Notes under the pieces: generated by a model | Seen by the model: the letters and a program-made list of their open reading frames with translations, nothing else | Databases searched by the model: none | What the model was told of the DNA's origin: nothing | Source: Allolobophora icterica | Lineage: Eukaryota > Annelida > Clitellata > Crassiclitellata > Lumbricidae | Reading direction: 5' to 3' | Length of the DNA: 64,000 nucleotides | Assembly (NCBI GenBank): GCA_963556255.1 | Contig: OY744608.1 | Coordinates: forward strand, 7,039,523-7,103,522 | In this document: positions 45,329 through 55,570 of the stretch, piece by piece | Layout: each line of letters begins with the position of its first letter | How positions within the stretch are numbered: the first letter of the stretch is position 1 | Translations under genes and position numbers: made by a program

Positions 45329-46707
45329 CACTGTGAACGGAAAAAAACCATACCTCTACCATAAATAGGGAAATTAACACCAAATATTGAAAATGTTATT
45401 GAGCTTAAAACTATTTTATTCCAAACTATAATCTCAGATAATAATGCGCTAAAGCAGTTAAAAATTGACGTGCCCGTGACGTCATTTGTAATAAAAACAT
45501 CCGTTACAAAATGGCGTTCAGTGAAGAGGATAGAATCGTAATACAATATTTACGCCAGAATCAGGATTACAGTGCAAAACGTTTTCTTAGGGAATTTCCG
45601 GGTAAAGCATGGAAACTTGGTGGACTACAGTACCTTCTGCAAAAGATTGATAGAACTGGTTCATGCAAGCGTCAAGTGGGCAGCGGTAGACCTCGTACTG
45701 CAAGAAATAACGAAAACATCCAACAGGTGCAAGATCTTGTGTTGAGTCAAGAAGACAGGCCACAAACTCATCTCACACAAAGAGAAATAGCACGAGAGGT
45801 AGGCATTTCTCAAACGTCTGTGAATGAAATTGTGAAGATTGATCTTCGTTTAAAATGTTTTAAGAAACGAAGAGCGACTGAACTTACGGAGGCCAACAAA
45901 CAGGCACGGCTTGAGCGATCAAGGCAGTTGTTGATTCGCTATCCTGCTAACTTAGTACATTTCATTTGGTTCACCGACGAAAAGCTGTTCACTGTTGCTT
46001 CACCTTCAAATAGTCAAAATGATCGCCTGTATGCTGCCCTCGGAACACTGAAGAAAAACATCCCTGCGAGTCGATTGCTACGCACACGCTCGACATTCAG
46101 CAAGACAGTAATGGTTTCGGTCGGTGTGTCGGCGCTTGGCAGAACAGCGATACACTTCGTGGAACCTGGGGTTAAAATTAATGGTGCGTACTACGGTGAT
46201 GTTTTGTTGCTGCAGAAATTGCTACCAGATATCCGAGAGTTGTCTGAATATTATACGTTTCAACAGGATGGTGCTCCGGCACACCGAGCTCGCGATACTG
46301 TTGAACTTCTTACAAACGAAACTCCAGATTTCATACCCCCTACACTTTGGCCTCCAAATAGCCCGGACCTTAATCCCGTGGACTACAAAATCTGGGGTGT
46401 GATGCAAGAAAAAGTTTACAAGACAAAGGTGCGCGATGTCGGAGAACTGCGTGAACGTATAACTCAGGCATGGGATGAATTTGATCAAGCTGTAATCGAT
46501 TCAGCAATTAGTCAGTGGCGAGCGCGTCTTTGTGCGTGTGTTGAGGCCAAAGGAGGATATTTTGAACACACATTATAACTAAAAAATAATAGTTATATGA
46601 TTCATATCCTTTAAACTGAAGTTCCACCACGTTTTATTAAAATATGCAAATTATTACACAAATTATCGTAGTAATAAGAGAGGTATGGTTTTTTTCCGTT
46701 CACAGTG
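45329..46707 (+). mobile_element. Intact Tc1/mariner-superfamily transposon (DD37D type)
   Basis: A 1379-bp element with 29-bp terminal inverted repeats that match perfectly (outer 20 bases CACTGTGAACGGAAAAAAAC; 45329-45357 and 46679-46707) and a TA target duplication (TATA on both sides). It has a single uninterrupted transposase gene. Perfect ends plus an open gene indicate very recent movement. It lies within LTR 3. A deleted relative sits at 62571-63147. Confidence 0.95.
45511..46578 (+). CDS. Tc1/mariner transposase, DD37D
   Basis: 355 residues from ATG 45511, the normal length for this family. An N-terminal paired-like helix-turn-helix region includes SGRPRTARN (about 55) and REIAREVGISQTSVNEI (about 90). 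The catalytic domain has D1 in WFTDEKLF (about 154), D2 in FQQDGAPAHRA (about 253) and D3 in SPDLNPVDYKIWG. By direct count 37 residues separate D2 from D3, so it is DD37D, the spacing of the maT group, rather than DD34E (Tc1) or DD34D (mariner). It would cut and paste the element at TA sites. It has no stop or frameshift and both terminal repeats are intact. Confidence 0.94.
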   Translation: MAFSEEDRIVIQYLRQNQDYSAKRFLREFPGKAWKLGGLQYLLQKIDRTGSCKRQVGSGRPRTARNNENIQQVQDLVLSQEDRPQTHLTQREIAREVGISQTSVNEIVKIDLRLKCFKKRRATELTEANKQARLERSRQLLIRYPANLVHFIWFTDEKLFTVASPSNSQNDRLYAALGTLKKNIPASRLLRTRSTFSKTVMVSVGVSALGRTAIHFVEPGVKINGAYYGDVLLLQKLLPDIRELSEYYTFQQDGAPAHRARDTVELLTNETPDFIPPTLWPPNSPDLNPVDYKIWGVMQEKVYKTKVRDVGELRERITQAWDEFDQAVIDSAISQWRARLCACVEAKGGYFEHTL

Positions 46708-47498
46708 TATATTTACCTATCAAGTGTACGGACTTTCGGCGCGTCTGCGTGACCATACGAGTTTCGTGTACGATACTTGGCTAAGGCATGAGAGTATATA
46801 TATAAGTATATATATATGTGCGTGTATATATATGCGTATGTATATATATATAAGGAATGTATAGAAATAAACTCTGAAATGATGTACAGTATATCGTTTA
46901 GTATAAGTGCTGTATGACTTAGGAAGTGTGTTAAAATTGTGATAACATTGTAGGCCTAAAGTTGCTGTGTTACGTGAAGCTTATAAGGTTACTTGTTTCT
47001 TTAAGCCCGGTGAGGGTGATACACAAGTGGTGAAGAGGACGCTGGAGGCGACGTGGTGTCTGGAACGTGGTGACGTGGAAGACGTGGTGTCTGGAACGTG
47101 GTGACTGGAACTGGAACCTGGTGTCTGGAACGTGGTGACGTGGAAAACAGGATGACGTGGAGGAGACGAACCTGTTGAGCGACGGATGGTTTGATCCAAG
47201 TTTCGAGTATCGACGGGTTTGACCAAGTTTAGAGAGCGCCTCTTAAGCAGAACAATTGGGAGGGTTGTGTCTCTTTTGTTTAGTGTTTGGTTGTGGTTGA
47301 GTGTGGGTTTTGGCACTTCAGACTGTGTGTATACTTTTGAACTGTAGAGTAGGTTAGTATAGGTTGTTTTCATGTTAACCCAAAAGAAGGGTCCATTTTT
47401 GGAACTTTGTACATAATGTAAATAAATATGTTTTTTTTCTTGTTTATCTTTGAGTTAGAATAAGTTAGAAAACTAGAATAAGATAAGAACTCGTGACA
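46708..47498 (+). mobile_element. LTR 3, right part
   Basis: The first 299 bp are the remainder of the extra segment, including TA-rich repeats at 46795-46852. From 47007 (CCCGGTGAGGGTG) the sequence follows LTR 1 to its end at 47498 (CTCGTGACA), and a primer-binding site TGGCGACCCTGACGAG follows at 47502. It thus acts as the 5' LTR of element III. Confidence 0.82.
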
Positions 47499-47573
47499 TT
47501 TTGGCGACCCTGACGAGACAATAAGTTAGATAAGGAAGTCGAACGGCTTGAGCTGGAAAGCAAGCGTCTGCAG

Positions 47574-49628
47574 ATGGAGAGACAATCGGCTGGGCGTGAG
47601 GCGGCATCCTCGTTGGGTACATGTACCTCGTTTCAAGGGCAGTATAGAGTAAAGGGACCCAAGATGCCTGCTTTTGAGGAAGGGAAGGATAACATGGATT
47701 CATACATAACACGGTTTGAGAGGTATGCAGAAGTACAACAATGGGATCGAAGGGAATGGGCGATCTTCTTATCCGCTTTGTTGAAAGGGAGTGCGTTGGA
47801 TGTTTACTCCAGGTTGCCTGCGGAGAAGGCCATGGATTATGACTATTTGAAGGAGGCGTTGCTGAAAAGATTTCAGTTGACGAAAGAAGGATTTAGACGA
47901 AAATTTAGATCGGTGAAGGCGGATGTAGGAGAGACACCGGCGCAATTTTTGGCGAGATTGGAGTCTTATTTGCTGCGATGGATGGCGCTGGCGAAGGTGG
48001 ATGCAACTTTTGAGGGCTTGCGGGATTTAATTGTCAGGGAACAATATTTCAACACGTGTTCCAGTAATCTAGCAGTGTTCCTAAAGGAGCAAGCTCCGAC
48101 CACCTTGGAGGACTTGGCCCGTTTAGCTGAGAATTACCTGGACGCTCATGCTAATGATGCAGCGTCAGGTACTGGTCGGACGGAGGAAGAAGGTAGAGTT
48201 GGGTCGCTAGAGAAAAGCGGGAAGACGTTCCTTCCGAAACAAAACACGGGTCGACGTTGTTTCATATGTGGAAAGGGGAATCATATTTCCACAAATTGTT
48301 TCTATAAGAATCGAACGGGGGTTAGGTCGGTGAACGGTTTTCGATCGGGATCATCGCAGGTTGGGTTTCAGAAAAAGGGGCCGCAGGCCAATGGTTCTAT
48401 ATCTGGAGAGGTGGATTCTTCAAGAAGACAACAAGAAAGAGAGGGACAGTTACGGGAAACTGAGTCGGCTCGATGTGTGGAACATCGGTGTGGGGCAGTA
48501 ATGGCTAATGAGGTTGAATTAGTTTGTGGTTGTAAGCTCCCGGTGGTGGCGTGTGCGTCGCATACCCGGAGAAATTTGATGCCAGTAGTGGAAGGATTGT
48601 TGGGTGAACGAAAGGTGGAAGTGTTGAGAGACACAGGTTGTTCCACAGTAGTGGTAAAGACTGAGTTGGTGAGAAAGGAACAGTTCACAGGGGAACAAAC
48701 GTGTGTATTGATCGATGGGACGGTTCGCCGGGCACCTATGGCAGTGGTCGATTTGATTACGCCGTACTTTAGTGGATCTGTGAGGGCTTTGTGCATGAAG
48801 CAGCCCCTGTATGACGTTGTAATTGGGAATATTCCGGGAGCAGAAGATTCAAGTCGTGTACCTGTACTCAATGATGGGATGACAGGAAATAATGACAGAC
48901 AGGAGTTGGTAGAGGAAAGTCTGGTAGTGGAAACTAGACGACAGAGGGCTAGTAAATTGAAGGCGGTACCATTGAGGATACCTGGCCACGTAGGTAGCAA
49001 TGTATTGCGGGGAGAGCTGATGAAGGAGAACAAGGTAGATGAATCAGAGGAGAACAAGGTAGATGAATCAGAGGAGGACAAGGTAGATGAATCAGAAAAG
49101 GACAAGGTAGATGAATCAGAGGAAAACAGGGTAGATGAATCAGAGGAAAACAAGGTAGATGAATCGGAGGAGAACAAGATAGATGAATCAGAGGAGAACA
49201 AGATAGATGAAGCAGAGGAGAACAAGATAGATGAAGCAGAGAAATACAAGATAGATGAATCACAGGAGAACAAGATAGATGAATCAAAGCAAGACGCGCT
49301 AGATGAATCAAAGAAAGATGCAATAGATGCCTCTAATGGTTGTGTTTTGCTTCAGGAGAATGATGAGTGGCTTAAACATCCCGGGGCTTTTACAAGTAGA
49401 AAATTGCTCCCGAGGGAGGCGAGATATGCGACACTAACAATTGAAGAGATGTTTATTATTGTATTGTCACATTTTGTATTGGAGACGGATCATCGACCTT
49501 TTCAGTATATGGGGAAGTCCCAGCACCAAAAGGGTAGATTGGTAAGATGGGCGCGGTCTCTCTCCATCCATATCGTTTCACTATTCGAGAAATTCGGGGA
49601 AAAGACAATATCGGAGCGAAGTATTTAA
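47574..49628 (+). CDS. Gag-protease-acidic repeat-RNase H remnant of LTR element III
   Basis: 684 residues from ATG 47574; the homologous frame is open upstream to about 47519, where it abuts the leader, so the N-terminus is truncated against element I. Contents: SCAN-like capsid region (about 25-180); one zinc knuckle, CFICGKGNHISTNC (about 229); retropepsin-like DTGCS (about 353) and VVIGN. Thirteen 8-residue acidic repeats based on ENKVDESE follow (about 484-586, 49027-49320). It ends in a corrupted RNase H stretch that keeps TSRKLLPRE, ETDHRPFQYM and GRLVRWA but not the glutamate motif or GADFLSR. Integrase and reverse transcriptase are absent, with the acidic repeats in their place. Not a functional element. 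Confidence 0.82.
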   Translation: MERQSAGREAASSLGTCTSFQGQYRVKGPKMPAFEEGKDNMDSYITRFERYAEVQQWDRREWAIFLSALLKGSALDVYSRLPAEKAMDYDYLKEALLKRFQLTKEGFRRKFRSVKADVGETPAQFLARLESYLLRWMALAKVDATFEGLRDLIVREQYFNTCSSNLAVFLKEQAPTTLEDLARLAENYLDAHANDAASGTGRTEEEGRVGSLEKSGKTFLPKQNTGRRCFICGKGNHISTNCFYKNRTGVRSVNGFRSGSSQVGFQKKGPQANGSISGEVDSSRRQQEREGQLRETESARCVEHRCGAVMANEVELVCGCKLPVVACASHTRRNLMPVVEGLLGERKVEVLRDTGCSTVVVKTELVRKEQFTGEQTCVLIDGTVRRAPMAVVDLITPYFSGSVRALCMKQPLYDVVIGNIPGAEDSSRVPVLNDGMTGNNDRQELVEESLVVETRRQRASKLKAVPLRIPGHVGSNVLRGELMKENKVDESEENKVDESEEDKVDESEKDKVDESEENRVDESEENKVDESEENKIDESEENKIDEAEENKIDEAEKYKIDESQENKIDESKQDALDESKKDAIDASNGCVLLQENDEWLKHPGAFTSRKLLPREARYATLTIEEMFIIVLSHFVLETDHRPFQYMGKSQHQKGRLVRWARSLSIHIVSLFEKFGEKTISERSI

Positions 49629-50022
49629 GCAGAAGTGTCTGTACATTGTGTTTTTATTATAGATCTATGTTGTTTTATCATGTGTTGTGTTCTCGAGTAT
49701 TGTGTTCTTTTGAGTAAAGAAAAGAGTAAAGAATGTTTGTTAAAAAAAACATATACAGGATTTTAAAAAGAGACAAAAAAATTAAAAAAGACTGTTGTTC
49801 TGTAAAGTGTCTGTATTCGCATTAAACCAGTTTTGATGAATTAGGAATGACTGTTGCGCCATGTTTGTTGTGATGCCGAGTTCATTATTAAGTAGTTGTT
49901 CTCATTAGGTCGGGAAGTATAGTGATATTTTTTGTGTGAATAGTCGTTTCATTTGTGGTTTGTTTAGTTAAGTTGAAAGTACTGTGCATAAGAGATGTGT
50001 CCTTCTGGGAAAGAGGAAGGAG
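49629..50022 (+). other. 3' untranslated interior of element III
   Basis: AT-rich sequence between the ORF and the next LTR. It ends in GGGAAAGAGGAAGGAG (50007-50022), a good polypurine tract. Confidence 0.65.
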
Positions 50023-50720
50023 TGTAGCGAATATGGATTTATAGCGCTACAGCATAAGGCTAGTCACGGTTGGGCTGGTCGAAATTAGGCGAAAGTGAAG
50101 CGTACGTTGAAGCAGGTGAACGTGATAAGTGCAGGTGGGCGTATTTCGGAAGGGAGTGCCGAGAAGAGAAGACGTCTTTGAAGGACGAGTGAGAAGCTGT
50201 GGCTAGGGAAGAAGTAAGTTGTGCTATGTTCGATAAATTATTTGTGTACTATTGCGTTTGTGTAGAAGAGAATGATATGTAGTGTTTAGGACGTTAAATG
50301 GAGATTATTGTTCACGTACATGTAAAAGACGAATAAAGTAATGCTGCTTTTATGTAGAAGAAACTGTTGAGTAATGTATAGAATATTAGAGACTATTCGT
50401 CTGAGAATAAAGTTATATTGCGGTTGTGTAGAAGAGACTGTTGAGTAGTGTATGGAACGTTAAATAGATATTGTTGTAGAGGTAACGGACGAATAAAGTA
50501 ATATTGCGTTCATGTAAGAAAAGACTGTTAAGTAGTGTTTATAATGTTAAGTGGAGTTTATTGTAAATGGAACGAGAGGACAGTAAAGTGTAGTAACTGG
50601 AATATGAAAATGTTTCGTTGTATAATGTGTTGTAGAAACCCTAGCGGTCGGTGTGACCCTAAGGTGAATTAAACATGAAATGGCTCAACTGGTGTCGTGT
50701 TTATGAGTCGTTTTGTTACA
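50023..50720 (+). mobile_element. Putative 3' LTR of element III, unrelated to LTR 1-3
   Basis: Starts TGTAGCGAATATGG right after the polypurine tract and ends TTTTGTTACA at 50720, giving 698 bp with TG…CA ends. Four degenerate subunits of about 100 bp inside it share AAGAGACTGTTGAGTAGTGTATGGAACGTTAA-type phrases (about 50260-50560). It does not resemble LTR 3, so element III has mismatched ends, implying recombination between two families. The boundaries are inferred from one copy only. Confidence 0.55.
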
Positions 50721-51174
50721 AACTTCGTAACTGCACAGACTGTAAAATACTAGTAGCAAACAATGCTTTGACCGCATATCTCTTGTTATGTATTGCGTTT
50801 TGGCAATAAGAGATTGAATTAAACGAATATTCTATTCTATTCTAACATGTAATGTTATTCATGATAGTAATTCATTTATATCATTTATATAGCTCCTTTC
50901 GAGCACCTCCCGGTAGCTGATCTGCTGATCTAATTGCTCATTCATTCATTCATTCTAAAAATGTATATAGCGCCCCTTCACGATACCTACTCAGGAGCGC
51001 TCCCAGTCCAGCCACGGCTCAGACCTAGGTTCAAATGTAATTGTAATCTGACGCTTAAAAAGCACCACTTTAAGGAAAACACTCATAAGTGGCGCTGAAG
51101 GTAATCAGAAAATGTCTGCTAAGATGAAACGATTGAAGTAATTCGAATATATACTGGAGCGTATTTACGCATCT
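50721..51174. other. Small repeat fragments, no gene
   Basis: Includes a short (ATTC)n run near 50942 and phrases such as TATATAGCGCC and AGGAGCGCTCCCAGTCC reminiscent of L2-type 3' ends. No coding frame. Confidence 0.45.
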
Positions 51175-51948
51175 AGACACTTTGTGCGGACGACATAGTG
51201 TTAATGGCAAGCACGGAAACGGAACTGCAGGAACTGGTGTCTCGATTGGACAGAGAAGGACGAAAGAAGGGCCTGGAGATCAACATGAGCAAAACAAAGT
51301 GTATGGCGCTGACAGGGAAGCAGTGTAACATCAAAGTACAAGGCAGCAAGATAGAACAAGTGGGAACTTTCGTGTACTTAGGCTCACTCATAACTGAAGA
51401 CGCAGAGTGTAGCAGGGAGATAAGTATAAGAAGTGCAAGAGGACTTGGAATAGGAGCAGATCTGAATAAATTGTGGAAAAACCATAACATAAAAATTCCC
51501 ACAAAGTTAAAGTTAATGAAGACACTTATATGGCCAGGGATGATGTATGGCTGTGAGAGTTGGGCAATCAAAAAGAGGGAGGAGGATAGAATAAAGGCAT
51601 TTGAAATTAAATGCATACGAAAAATCCTTGGAATATCATGGACAGAGAAGAAAACAAATGAATGGGTACTGGAGACGGCGGGGGTGGAAAGGAACCTATT
51701 GGAATCAGTCAAAAGAAGAAAGATGTCATACTTTGGGCACATAATGAGGAAACAGGGTGATTGCCTAGAGAAAGAAATTATGCAGGGAACGGTTCCAGGA
51801 ACAAGAACAAGAGGAAGACCAAGGAAGAGGTGGATGGACAACATTGGCGAATGGTTGGGATTATCAACTTAGAGGTTGCTGCGAGTAGCCGAGGACAGGA
51901 AAGGATGGAGAAGAATCGTCTACAATGCGACCAACCCTCGATTCGAGG

Positions 51949-51950
<2 letters not shown>
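51175..51950 (+). mobile_element. RTE/BovB-like reverse transcriptase C-terminal half, 5'-truncated
   Basis: Open frame beginning at the catalytic box CADDIVLMAS (51183) and running to 51872: MSKTKCMALTG, FVYLGSLITEDAECSREI, IWPGMMYGCESWAIKKRE, FGHIMRKQGDCLEKEIMQG and RGRPRKRWMDNIGEW. These blocks in this order mark the C-terminal part of an RTE-like non-LTR reverse transcriptase. After a short spacer it ends in a (GA)n tract, a typical 3' tail. The frame is clean but lacks the endonuclease and most of the RT, so it is a dead-on-arrival copy. Confidence 0.85.

Positions 51951-51952
<2 letters not shown>

Positions 51953-51987
<35 letters not shown>
51953..51987. repeat. (GA)n microsatellite tail
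   Basis: About 17 GA dinucleotides at the 3' end of the RTE-like fragment. Confidence 0.95.
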
Positions 51988-51990
<3 letters not shown>

Positions 51991-52051
51991 TGTGTTGCTC
52001 CTTTTGGTACCTCTATTTGTGTCACATATTTATTACATTGGCAACAATACT

Positions 52052-52118
52052 TAATATTCCATTGTCGTAATTGGTTTCAGATGCCTTGTACGTGGAAAGC
52101 CGAGATGTGTTCACTGAC
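52052..52118 (+). repeat. Exon-like duplicated segment, copy 2
   Basis: Matches 18140-18206: TTGGTTTCAG then ATGCCTTGTACGTGG. After CACTG it continues into single-copy sequence. See the entry at 18140. Confidence 0.6.
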
Positions 52119-53984
52119 CAATTGAATATGACTGGTATACCTTTCAAAACAACAATTCCATTGACATGAAGTTCCATTGGTTTATCACTGGCATGCTGCA
52201 ATCTGAGATCGCTCCACTGAAAATGCCTGCGTTAGATAAATTACCTTCGTCGGTAATGTAATCGGCAGACGGTGAAGAAGAACGAGGCGCAAGTTTTGTA
52301 GCTTTGCAAACAACAGTAACAGCAAGAGTAGTTTCTCTGATGTGGCGCTGCATAAATTGTATATTAGTGGCAATAATTGCCCTCACAGTTCTGTGAAAGG
52401 CATTATATAAAGCAAGCGCGACACTACGAAACGTCTTTGTCAGAACAATAGGAATTTGAGAAACCTTGAGATTTAATTAACGAAAATCGACGAAACGTGC
52501 ATAATTTGGATGCGACTTAAACAAAATGATCGGTGAAATTACTAGACATAGGCTAACATTCATAGCGTCTTAGCTCATGATATTTGCTCGTGACCAACTT
52601 TTAGGCTCTACTTTTGACAGCCCATAAACATCACTCACGACCACCTGAGCGAAACGTGTTCCAAACTACCTGTAAAGTGTATAGTTAACAATTGTCTTTA
52701 GTGTATCCAAGACTTTGTGGCATGCGCTTGAACGGGCTGATTAAATTAGTATGCTTTACAGAGTTAGTGACACGCTGCAGATTTATATAAGGAAGTTGAC
52801 GTTTATTTTGTATGGCTACATAGTTTTCCAAACTTTGGCTACTTGTTGATATGGATAAAACATTGGCAAGCGCAATGACGTTAACGACCATCGAAGTTAT
52901 GGGACCATCCGTGAAAGATCAGGGGACGAGTTCGTCGTTTCTTGAGTTGCACTGTTGATATGGTGAATGTTTCGCAGCTTCAAAAGGTTCCTAAAAGGTG
53001 CATCTGAGTCAACTCAGCCCTTCATGTCTTCATGAGTGCCAAAGAAAGTTGACAGATTCCAAGAAGGTGCCGTATAGATCTCCAGGTGCACTTATACCGT
53101 GCCACCTGGACCAACCCAGCCCTCCATGTCGTTATTAATTATTAAAGGTTAAAGATTTAAAAGGTGTCTAGCTGTCGTTGGACTGACGTGGTGGTGGTGT
53201 TGTTGCGTCTGTCTTCAGAAATCGGAACAAACGCTGCGATATAAAGGTTCTCAAGAGAATTGTAAACAAGGGGAAAATGTCTAATTGATTTCGACTTCCC
53301 TTCTCAAATGGACCACAGCTTGTGACTATAGAGTTTTAATACAAGTGATCGCCGATATTGTGGTCATTCGATTAGATTTGAATAAAATGACAATCGTCTA
53401 TTTTTTTTAGTTTAATCGCAATCACAACCATCGAAACGAAAATACGTAAATGTCTGAAACGAAAATACACCTGTCCATGAATTGACCGCACACTTTAAGG
53501 GAAAAAAATCAAAAACAATTATTTACATGAGCCCTCTCATCGGTCTTGCTCGTCTCCTTAACGCGATGCTAAAACTTATGCAACGGTGATGATAGGTATC
53601 ACAAAAAGCACGACACACGAGAAAGGCAAATGCAGTAGTATAGAAACTAAACCTACTCCGTGAGTTACGGTAGTGAAACGAGCTGCAACGCTATCTACTG
53701 TGTAGCTATTTCTGTCACTGATTGAATGACAAACGTGAGGGAAGGCATGCAGTAGCTTTTATTGATGACGATTATGACGATGAAATTGACGATGTTGATA
53801 CTGATGGTGATTGTTTAGTGGTGGCGATGATGACGACGACGATAATGGTCATGATGATGATGATGATGGCAAATTTACAGTTGCAAAGTTTGGCTGGAAG
53901 TTCCAACTATCTGAGATCATAAACGAAGCGTATAATAATTATTATTATACGCTTTAAAATTCTACAACTATCTCCACAGCAATG
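52119..53984. other. Intergenic sequence without recognised genes
   Basis: About 1.9 kb with no convincing open frame. It contains two loosely repeated CCAGGTGCAC/AAAGGTGCATC…CAACCCAGCCCTCCATGTC phrases (about 52985-53125) and scattered GAT/GAC triplets (53755-53870). A near-palindrome AAGCGTATAATAAT…ATTATTATACGCTT (53926-53954) lies about 30 bp before the duplicated ZNFX1 block begins. Confidence 0.5.
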
Positions 53985-54398
53985 TAGGTTATAAGTTTTA
54001 TAACCCAGATTATGGAAGTAGGTAGGTCTAGACCTTATTAAGGGGAAACACTGAAAACGGAAGTGCAACTGACATATGTTTGAAGCCATTCGTATATATA
54101 CAGCATAAACAATTCCTGCACAAGCAAAGATTATACATCGCTATCGACGCAATTAGAGACGTCAGTGAATACGCTAAATAAGCTTAGTTGTTAATGAGAT
54201 ATCTAAATTAAATTTTAATTTCCTCTGTCGTCAGCGGCAGGCTAAACACTTTGCCCAATCCAAAGCCAGATCAACAATCATTATAGCGTTGATAATTCGA
54301 ATATGCATATATGTTTTCGCAAATAGACGAGTTCAGAGTCGCCCTTGAAAGACGGTAGATAACATAAGCAATTCACTTCCTTTAGTGTATTTACTGTA
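53985..54398 (-). other. ZNFX1-B 3' untranslated/flanking region
   Basis: Follows the ZNFX1-B stop on the minus strand and matches 90-487 after copy A. The duplicated block begins here. Confidence 0.65.
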
Positions 54399-54601
54399 TT
54401 AATCAAACATGAACGGGCGCAGTTGCTCCTCGTTCATAAACACATTTGGGTTAAACGCCGGTGCAGCGGCCCCATCCATTTCCGAGGCCAGGCGATTGTC
54501 TCCTATTAGGGCGTGATTCTCTCCTCCGATTCCGGCCCCACACTCCGGGCATCTACTCGTTTGATTAGCTCCGCCGCAGTCTCCGATTGCGTAAATGTGA
54601 T
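54399..54601 (-). CDS. ZNFX1: ZNFX1-B terminal coding exon
   Basis: Acceptor CATTTTCAG opens the exon at 54601. The phase-1 junction with the donor at 56116 restores an Asn codon, and the frame runs 67 codons to TAA (54401-54399). It encodes the conserved ZNFX1 C-terminal zinc-binding segment (HIYAIGDCGGANQTSRCPEC, then GGENHALIGDNRLASEMDG) and a complete tail ending NEEQLRPFMFD. Copy A has this exon but is cut short by an insertion. The ATG at 54606 in the opposite orientation is unrelated. Confidence 0.92.
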
Positions 54602-55081
54602 CTGAAAATGTTCACAACAAAAGAATTCAAGACCGATGCAGAAAATCAGAAAAGATATTTGGGTTTCACCGAATTAATCTCAAAGAAACTGAAACTCAAA
54701 AAGTCAAAAAACATTCTTCAAAAGAATTTGCCGGACCTGATCATGTCTATTTTGCACAAGTCAATCGAAATCAGAACGATATTGTAAGTTGCTTATACTA
54801 AAAATTAAATAAATTAAAATTGTTATTAAATACTAATAAATAGGCATAAATAAATAGGACCTAATCAGAGGTGGTTAAGAAGGAGACATCCTGGCCAAAC
54901 ACTTCAGACCTGCATCCGCCACTAGGGTAAGGCACCGCAACAATCGAAAGGTTTACCTTTTCAAGTCAACAGAATGTTCGAGGGCAACATTTGCATAGCA
55001 TGTGGATAATCGCATTCTTGGTATTTTTCTTCAACGCACAGGAAAGCATAGGTGTAAATACAAAGCGTCAATGCTCCCGAG

Positions 55082-55225
55082 ATATGGTATCAAAGTACTT
55101 GCCAAAGTCCATGAATAATATTCATGGACTTTGGCAAGTAGCCTACTTTGATACCATATACGATTTCGGTAAGCGAATACCCATCCAACAAATTATGTTG
55201 GATGGCTATTCGCTTACCGAAATCG
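55082..55225. repeat. Two adjacent fold-back palindromes
   Basis: Palindrome 1 pairs 55082-55117 with 55119-55159 (36 bp, with a 5-base GCCTA bulge). Palindrome 2 pairs 55161-55190 with 55196-55225 (30 bp, one mismatch, 5-base loop). At the same place copy A (about 2793-2866) has only the outer halves joined directly (…CATGAATA then TGTTGGAT…). Copy B thus carries 78 extra bases made of the reverse complements of its two flanks. Confidence 0.93.
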
Positions 55226-55299
55226 CTTTGAATAAGGAATAAAGAAATGAACCGTAGAGTATAACGGTTCCCTATTCCCAGTTAAACTTAAAGGTGCCT

Positions 55300-55570
55300 C
55301 TTTTCATGATGGGGCTTGGAGAAGCGCTTATTTTCTTTCAAAGGCCTTTGGACTGGCAGTGGGTGAATCACATGGTCTCCGAAATGGGACCAGCGCATTG
55401 TTGGACCCACTGTTTACTGCAAAGCTTACGCCAGTTCCAAAATCTATTGCTCGGTGACAGAGGCACGTGTGCGTAAAAAAGTCGAATGGGGTCGTTACAC
55501 GGAATCGAACTCAAAACCGTCTGACAAGTGATCAAGTGTGTTATCGATAGAACCCGTATCTCACAATTAA
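55300..55570 (-). repeat. tRNA-derived SINE in ZNFX1-B intron 2
   Basis: Same SINE at the same place as 2955-3185 in copy A, with more substitutions in the B box (GAGTTCGATTCC retained). Confidence 0.72.

Noticed and set aside
46795..46852. TATA-rich stretch as a promoter
   Set aside because: A simple TA-rich repeat inside a variant LTR; nothing sets it apart as a functional TATA box.
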